Assembly: GCF_001956215.1 (NCBI RefSeq)
Contig: NZ_MRTQ01000007.1
Coordinates: 62,001 to 126,000 of the forward strand
Direction: 5' to 3'
Source: Paenibacillus sp. FSL R5-0490
Lineage (GTDB): Bacteria > Bacillota > Bacilli > Bacillales > Cytobacillaceae
DNA length: 64,000 bases
This document shows positions 59,777 to 64,000 of the stretch, in pieces (position 1 is the first letter of the stretch; each line of letters opens with the position of its first letter). The position numbers and the translations under genes were made by a program. The notes beneath the pieces are model-generated. The model saw nothing but the letters and a program-made list of their open reading frames with translations. It had not been told where the DNA came from and ran no database searches.

Positions 59777-60625
59777 CTATTTTTTAGGTTCAATCACTAA
59801 GTATTCCCGTAAGGTCTGCTGTAAAGTTCCCTTTGTTTCCGCCTGCTTTTGGAATGAAACTCCAGCATGAATCATTTTGCGGACAAGCTCTGCCCGCAGA
59901 CCGGTAATGACGGCATCACAGCCCATCATTCGTATTCCGCTCAAAATCTTTTTGAAGTGGACAATGACATCAACTTCCATGTCGGCAATTCCGGAAAGGT
60001 CCATGATTAAGGTTTGGATTTTAATGGATGAGATATCCATGAGAACTTTTTCTTCAATCGTCTGAATCCGGTATGAATCAATCATGCCAATCAGCGGCAG
60101 TACAGCGACAGATGTGCTGACCGGAATAATCGGCACGGACAAATGCTCCACCAGTTTGCGCTGCGATTTAAGCATTTCATCTTTATAATCAGAGTAGCTG
60201 ATAAAGAAGTTATTTAAAAATTGGTCCACATGATCATTGACTTCTTTTTCCATAACATAGAAATCTTCAGCCACTTTGTCCTGCCCTTTAATCCTGTCAT
60301 ACTGGAACAGGAAGTGCCACAAAGTCCGGCGGATCGCCTGCACCCATTCCAGTTTAAAAGAGAGCGTCAGGGAATGCTCAGCCCAGGCCACGCCTTCCTG
60401 CCTGGCAAAAGCAATCAGCTCATCTTCTCTATTTTCAGCAACATATAAAGCCAATCTTTCGGCATTTTTTAAGAGATCAATATTCCCTCTTTGCAGAATT
60501 TCATTGATCTTAGAGGCTACATTCACAGCCTCTGACAATAATTTGTGCTGAAAGTTTTCACGATTCGCAACAATAAATCCTGCAATATCGCTTGTTTCTT
60601 TGTAGGTTGCTTCCATTTTAAACAT
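59777..60625 (-). CDS. RsbR-family co-antagonist (stressosome STAS protein)
   Basis: 282 residues. An N-terminal all-helical globin-like sensor domain (about 1-145) contains WVQAIRRTLWHFLFQYDR. The linker RKLVEHLSVPIIPVSTSVAVLPLIGMID leads into a C-terminal STAS domain (about 160-278). The first RsbR phosphosite has Ser (MDLSGIADMEVDV). This is the RsbR plan, in which several paralogues with different sensor domains build the stressosome that controls sigma-B. Single gene. The ligand of this paralogue is unknown. Confidence 0.85.
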   Translation of the reverse strand: MFKMEATYKETSDIAGFIVANRENFQHKLLSEAVNVASKINEILQRGNIDLLKNAERLALYVAENREDELIAFARQEGVAWAEHSLTLSFKLEWVQAIRRTLWHFLFQYDRIKGQDKVAEDFYVMEKEVNDHVDQFLNNFFISYSDYKDEMLKSQRKLVEHLSVPIIPVSTSVAVLPLIGMIDSYRIQTIEEKVLMDISSIKIQTLIMDLSGIADMEVDVIVHFKKILSGIRMMGCDAVITGLRAELVRKMIHAGVSFQKQAETKGTLQQTLREYLVIEPKK

Positions 60626-60793
60626 ACGCCCCCTTGTCTTATATATTATACAATTCGTTTAAATCGAATAAAATCCTTCTATTGAATTTGATAGTGAAGA
60701 TCACATTATTATTTATGGCAGAGTCCTAAATGTTAATACCCTTTTTATTTTACCCATAAACCATAAATTTAAATTTTTCATAAAAAAGTAAAA

Positions 60794-60812
60794 AAGCGCC
60801 GGATAGGCGCTT
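60794..60812 (-). terminator. Terminator of the sodium symporter gene
   Basis: AAGCGCC (60794-60800) pairs with GGCGCTT (60806-60812), with an A run giving U residues on the minus strand. Confidence 0.78.
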
Positions 60813-60814
60813 CT

Positions 60815-62158
60815 TTAAATAACTCCTAATGTGCTCAAGAACACAACCAAAATCGTAACAGGAACAACTACTTTCATCAGGATGCTCCACGCGGTGTACA
60901 TGGCTGGCGAAATGTCGCTGCCAAGCAGAAACTCTTCTTTGACAAGCCCTTTGTCCATTCTAAAAGAAATAAACAAGGCAATCAGCAGGCAGCCCAGCGG
61001 AAGCAGGATGTTGCTGACCAGGTAGTCGGTTGAATCAAAAATATTTTTCCCGAAAATCGTGAAGTCTCCAAGCAGGCTGAATGAAAGCGCAGCAGGGATA
61101 CCGGCGGCAAACATGACTATGCCGGAGATCCAGGAGATTTTTTTCCGTGAATGCTTTCCGTTCTCGATGAAGGCGGAGACGATGATTTCCAGCATGCTGA
61201 ACGATGATGTCAGCGTTGCAAATAAGAAAAGCAGCAGGAAGATCGCCAGGAACACTTCTCCTAATGGGATCTGTGAAAAGACAGCAGGCAGGACCATGAA
61301 CAGCAGACCCGGGCCTTCCGCCGGTTCAAATCCGAATGCAAAGACAACCGGGAAAATCGCCAATCCAGCCAGGACCGAGATGATGATGTTCATAATGACA
61401 ACAGATCCAGCTGATGATGGAATGCTGACTTTCTTATCCAGGTATGAGCTATACGTGACCATACAAGAAAAGCCGACTGCTAATGCAAAGAATGATTGTC
61501 CCAATGCATAGAGTGCCGATTCGCCTGTGATTTTACTGAAGTCCGGGTTCAGGAAGAACTTGACCCCTTCCATTGCTCCATCCAGCGTCAAAGCGCGTAT
61601 GACAAGCACGATAAAAAAGATGAATAATAGCGGCATCATGTATTTACTTGCAGCTTCAATCCCGTTTTGAATTCCGAATGTAATGACGACAATATTAATA
61701 AGAAGAAACACAGCCAGCCCCATTAGTGTCCAGCTTGGCGTCGAAGTGATCATGCCAAATAGTTCCGGATAGGCTGCACCCGGCTTGATGATTTGGCCGC
61801 CGATCGACAGAACTGTGTAAATCAGTACCCAGCCCCCAACAACTGAGTAAAAGCTCAGCAGCAGGAAGCAGCCGATCACCCCAAGCTTCCCGGTAATCGT
61901 CCACTTGCTGTTTGGCGCCAGTTTATAATAGGCAGACACCGCTTCCTTCTGTGCGCCCCGCCCGATAATAAATTCTGAAATGAGCATCGGCAGCCCCACC
62001 AGAATTGTAAATGCGATAAACATCAGCAAAAAGGCGCCCCCGCCGCTTGTACCGGCTACATATGGGAACTTCCAGATGGCCCCCAGGCCAATCGCCGCAC
62101 CGGCCGAGGACATGATAAAGCCGAATTTAGATGACCATTGCTCTCGATTTGTACTCAT
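60815..62158 (-). CDS. Neurotransmitter:sodium symporter-family transporter, candidate tryptophan importer
   Basis: 447 residues with 11-12 membrane segments. The NSS hallmark at segment 1 is intact: GFIMSSAGAAIGLGAIWKFPY (about 13-33), as are GGGAFLLMF and LPMLISEFIIGRG (about 55-67). Segment 6 shows LYALGQSFFALAVGFSCMVTYSSYL, the second substrate/Na+ site. LeuT and TnaT, which import leucine or tryptophan, belong here. The next genes upstream encode KynA and KynB, so tryptophan is the favoured substrate. A 52-bp tandem repeat separates them. Confidence 0.85.
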   Translation of the reverse strand: MSTNREQWSSKFGFIMSSAGAAIGLGAIWKFPYVAGTSGGGAFLLMFIAFTILVGLPMLISEFIIGRGAQKEAVSAYYKLAPNSKWTITGKLGVIGCFLLLSFYSVVGGWVLIYTVLSIGGQIIKPGAAYPELFGMITSTPSWTLMGLAVFLLINIVVITFGIQNGIEAASKYMMPLLFIFFIVLVIRALTLDGAMEGVKFFLNPDFSKITGESALYALGQSFFALAVGFSCMVTYSSYLDKKVSIPSSAGSVVIMNIIISVLAGLAIFPVVFAFGFEPAEGPGLLFMVLPAVFSQIPLGEVFLAIFLLLFLFATLTSSFSMLEIIVSAFIENGKHSRKKISWISGIVMFAAGIPAALSFSLLGDFTIFGKNIFDSTDYLVSNILLPLGCLLIALFISFRMDKGLVKEEFLLGSDISPAMYTAWSILMKVVVPVTILVVFLSTLGVI

Positions 62159-62194
62159 AGTTTCCCCCCTGTTTAGTTTCTATTTATATAGGTG

Positions 62195-62402
62195 GTTCGG
62201 ACTCTGACTGCGGTTTTTTCGTTGGTCGTGTCTGAACTTGGACCAGGTTCTGACTCTGACCGCGGTTTTCTCGCTGGTTGTGTCCGAAGTTAAACCAAGT
62301 TCTGACTCTACCAACGGTTTTTTCGCTGGCTGTGTCTGAAGTTGTACCAGGTTCTGACTCTATCAACCGTTTTTTCGCTGGTTGTGTACGAAGTTACCCG
62401 TG
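62195..62402. repeat. 52-bp tandem repeat, four units
   Basis: GTTC(G/T)GACTCT begins at 62195, 62247, 62299 and 62351, exactly 52 bp apart. Each unit carries GTCTGAA-like sequence 35 bp in, so GTTCGGAC and GTCTGAAC can pair as an 8-bp hairpin (62195-62202 with 62230-62237). The same unit occurs at 14709-14864. It lies between kynA and the transporter. Confidence 0.8.
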
Positions 62403-62405
62403 AGA

Positions 62406-63260
62406 TTACAGCTCTGTACGGATATCCCAAAGTTCAGGGAAGAAGCGCTGGTCCAGGACTTTTTTCAGATAGCCGACACCGGATGAACCGCCTGTGCCCA
62501 TTTTGAAGCCGATGATTCGTTCGACCGTTTTCATATGGCGGAAGCGCCACTGCTGGAGCCAGTCTTCGATATCCACAAGTTTTTCCGCAAGCTCGTATAA
62601 CTCCCAGTACTTTTCAGGATTTTTATACACAGTCATCCAGGCGTCGCGGACAGAATCATTTTCTTTGTAGGTTCTGGTTACATCTCTGTTCAGAATGTCT
62701 TCATCAATTGGCAATCCGGCTTTATGAAGCGCGCGGATCGCTACATCGTAGAGGCCCGGTCTTTCAAATGCTTCTGTTAATCTCGCATGCAGCTCGGGAT
62801 CTTTTTGATAGATTTTCAAGACATGCTCGGTTTTGTAGCCTAACGCAAATTCTACCATACGATACTGGTAGGATTGAAAGCCAGATGCCTGGCCAAGGGA
62901 ATCGCGGAACTCCATATATTCGGACGGCGTCATGGTAGACAGTACATCCCATGCCTGAATAATCTGCGACTGCGTCTTTGAAACGCGCGACAATCTTTTC
63001 TGTGCTGTGGATAAATCATTGTTTTCAATTGAATGGATGGCTGCGCCCATTTCGTGAAGAATCAGCTTCATCCACAGCTCGCTCACCTGGTGGATGACGA
63101 TGAACAGCATCTCATCATGATGGCCCGAAAGCCTGTTTTGCGCGGATAGAATTTTATCAAGCTGAAGGTATTCACCGTATGTCATGTTATTGGTAAAGTC
63201 TGTATGGATGCTCTTTTCAGAGGTTGTTGCGTTTACGTCCTGATGTTTTTCGTTGATCAT
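62406..63260 (-). CDS. kynA: Tryptophan 2,3-dioxygenase
   Basis: 284 residues, the usual bacterial length. [15 protein letters not shown] (about 28-42) and [23 protein letters not shown] (about 50-72) hold the conserved heme-pocket and substrate residues. [29 protein letters not shown] (about 240-268) holds the heme axial His and the substrate loop. It opens the indole ring of L-tryptophan to N-formylkynurenine, the first step of the kynurenine route. Same direction as kynB and kynU upstream; gap of 72 nt. Confidence 0.93.
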   Translation of the reverse strand: MINEKHQDVNATTSEKSIHTDFTNNMTYGEYLQLDKILSAQNRLSGHHDEMLFIVIHQVSELWMKLILHEMGAAIHSIENNDLSTAQKRLSRVSKTQSQIIQAWDVLSTMTPSEYMEFRDSLGQASGFQSYQYRMVEFALGYKTEHVLKIYQKDPELHARLTEAFERPGLYDVAIRALHKAGLPIDEDILNRDVTRTYKENDSVRDAWMTVYKNPEKYWELYELAEKLVDIEDWLQQWRFRHMKTVERIIGFKMGTGGSSGVGYLKKVLDQRFFPELWDIRTEL

Positions 63261-63332
63261 GTTGGTTCCTCCTTGAAATTAGTTATTTGATTAGCCAGTT
63301 CCGGGACAAATTGATACCTGTTATGCTGTCGG

Positions 63333-63962
63333 CTAAATCGGGCGAATAACCGCCCGCACCGGGCTGCCGTCTCCGTCTTTGATCGGGAGCGGCAAGGCAA
63401 TTAGTTCATAATTTCCTTCTTCTACCTCATCCAGCATGATGTTTTCCAGTATATGAATGCCATTCCGATATAAGGCATGATGCGTTTCCATCTCTTTGCT
63501 GTCGAGCTGATCGACAGATGGCACATCCACTCCGAGCAGGCGCACCCCTTTGCTGCCAAGGTGGTCTGCCAAATCCTCCGTCAATTCAGGAATCCGATTC
63601 GGAAACACTTCCGAATCATTCGGAACCGAGGTCCTAAGCAGCACACGTTCTGCGCCTTCGAGATCAAACTTTTTCAGAACCTCCGAGTCCACCTTTTCAT
63701 ACCCAGATACATCGATCACCCTCGCTGGTCCGACATACAGCTCAATGTCCAGATCCAGGATTTTTTCGCCTTCATCATTAAAATGGAACGGCGCATCGAC
63801 ATGGGTGCCCGTATGCAGGCTGGTCGTAATCCGGCCGATATTGACAGAGCCAGTTTGTTCTTTTGTAAAAGCTGTTTCATAGCTGAAAGGGGTATCACCC
63901 GGCCAATGGGCAATGCCGTTTGTGAGCGGCTGAGATATATCGATCCACCCTTTTTTCGTCAT
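63333..63962 (-). CDS. kynB: Kynurenine formamidase (arylformamidase)
   Basis: 209 residues. The metal site H50-x3-H54-x-D56-x3-H60 (SLHTGTHVDAPFHF) is the cyclase/KynB signature. It hydrolyses N-formylkynurenine to kynurenine and formate. Its ATG overlaps the stop of an upstream frame (ATGA) that looks like the end of kynU. GGGGAG lies in front. Second step of the pathway, next to kynA. Confidence 0.92.
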   Translation of the reverse strand: MTKKGWIDISQPLTNGIAHWPGDTPFSYETAFTKEQTGSVNIGRITTSLHTGTHVDAPFHFNDEGEKILDLDIELYVGPARVIDVSGYEKVDSEVLKKFDLEGAERVLLRTSVPNDSEVFPNRIPELTEDLADHLGSKGVRLLGVDVPSVDQLDSKEMETHHALYRNGIHILENIMLDEVEEGNYELIALPLPIKDGDGSPVRAVIRPI

Positions 63963-64000
63963 GCTACAACTCCCCGCTTATTTTCGAATTGCTTATATTT
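63959..64000 (-). CDS. kynU: Probable 3' end of kynureninase gene, cut by window edge
   Basis: An open frame ends YKQFENKRGVVA and stops at a TGA (63959-63961) that overlaps the kynB start as ATGA. Bacilli usually carry kynA, kynB and kynU together, and this end is plausible for KynU. Only 13 codons are visible, so the identity rests on position. Confidence 0.5.
   Translation of the reverse strand, partial: KYKQFENKRGVVA

Noticed and set aside
62195-62402. CRISPR-like array
   Set aside because: Units are contiguous 52-bp copies with gradual drift, not identical short repeats separated by unrelated spacers, and no cas genes are present.
1-64000. Transfer RNA, ribosomal RNA, insertion sequence or prophage genes
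   Set aside because: I found no transposase, integrase or phage structural frame and no tRNA-like cloverleaf with a CCA end by reading; a tRNAscan or Infernal run would settle small RNAs.

Overview
The window looks like chromosome from a Gram-positive, endospore-forming Bacillaceae bacterium, probably near Cytobacillus, Mesobacillus or Bacillus. The reasons are strong AGGAGG-type ribosome sites, many bacilli-typical families (DctB/DctS, SwrC-like RND pump, CbpA-like CBS-ACT protein, RsbR-type STAS proteins, DUF3231, DUF1836, CBO0543, YuzA-like DUF378, kynurenine genes) and U-tailed intrinsic terminators. No rRNA, tRNA, prophage, transposase or CRISPR array was found.

Layout. 0-6.8 kb: the 5' end of a C4-dicarboxylate sensor kinase (dctS) diverging from its partner binding protein (dctB), an rRNA-methyltransferase-like gene between two copies of one palindrome, an acetyl-CoA hydrolase/CoA-transferase with a LytTR regulator, a c-di-AMP-receptor-like CBS-ACT protein and a small membrane protein. 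6.8-14.5 kb: a 2-hydroxyacid operon on the minus strand (TAXI-TRAP binding protein, fused TRAP permease, GntR/FCD regulator, GlcD-like and GlcF-like subunits, LhgO-like oxidase) with a candidate operator. 14.5-27.4 kb: a 52-bp tandem repeat, GNAT and BenE genes, a TetR-MFS pair with matching palindromic operators, DUF3231, a four-gene operon pairing a W-x9-EH cobalamin-binding protein with a PAS-STAS protein, an RND pump, a Cys-rich repeat protein, and a MerR-TipAS regulator.

28.0-48.6 kb: the centrepiece, a mixed class I/class II lanthipeptide locus. Two precursor genes diverge from one regulatory region: a 58-residue nisin/subtilin/geobacillin-like class I peptide (GTG start, FDLD leader box, CTPGC core) and a 70-residue class II peptide with a double-Gly leader whose core resembles the beta peptides of two-peptide lantibiotics. 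The class II peptide has its own LanM and C39-peptidase LanT. The class I peptide has LanB, a NisT-type exporter and two complete LanC cyclases. Two ABC immunity-type systems (FE and FEG), a two-component system and an orphan winged-helix regulator complete the locus. The two immunity promoters share a direct-repeat motif.

48.6-64 kb: an ECF sigma factor with a small membrane protein (possible anti-sigma), a divergent AidB-like acyl-CoA dehydrogenase / MerR / acyl-CoA ligase unit, an aminoglycoside 6-adenylyltransferase, an NCS2 permease, DUF1836, HtpX, DUF378, a methyltransferase, an RsbR-like STAS protein, and a tryptophan catabolism run (kynU end, kynB, kynA, neurotransmitter:sodium symporter-type transporter). 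A second copy of the 52-bp tandem repeat sits between kynA and the transporter. Starts were moved from the longest ORF wherever a ribosome site clearly pointed to an internal codon.
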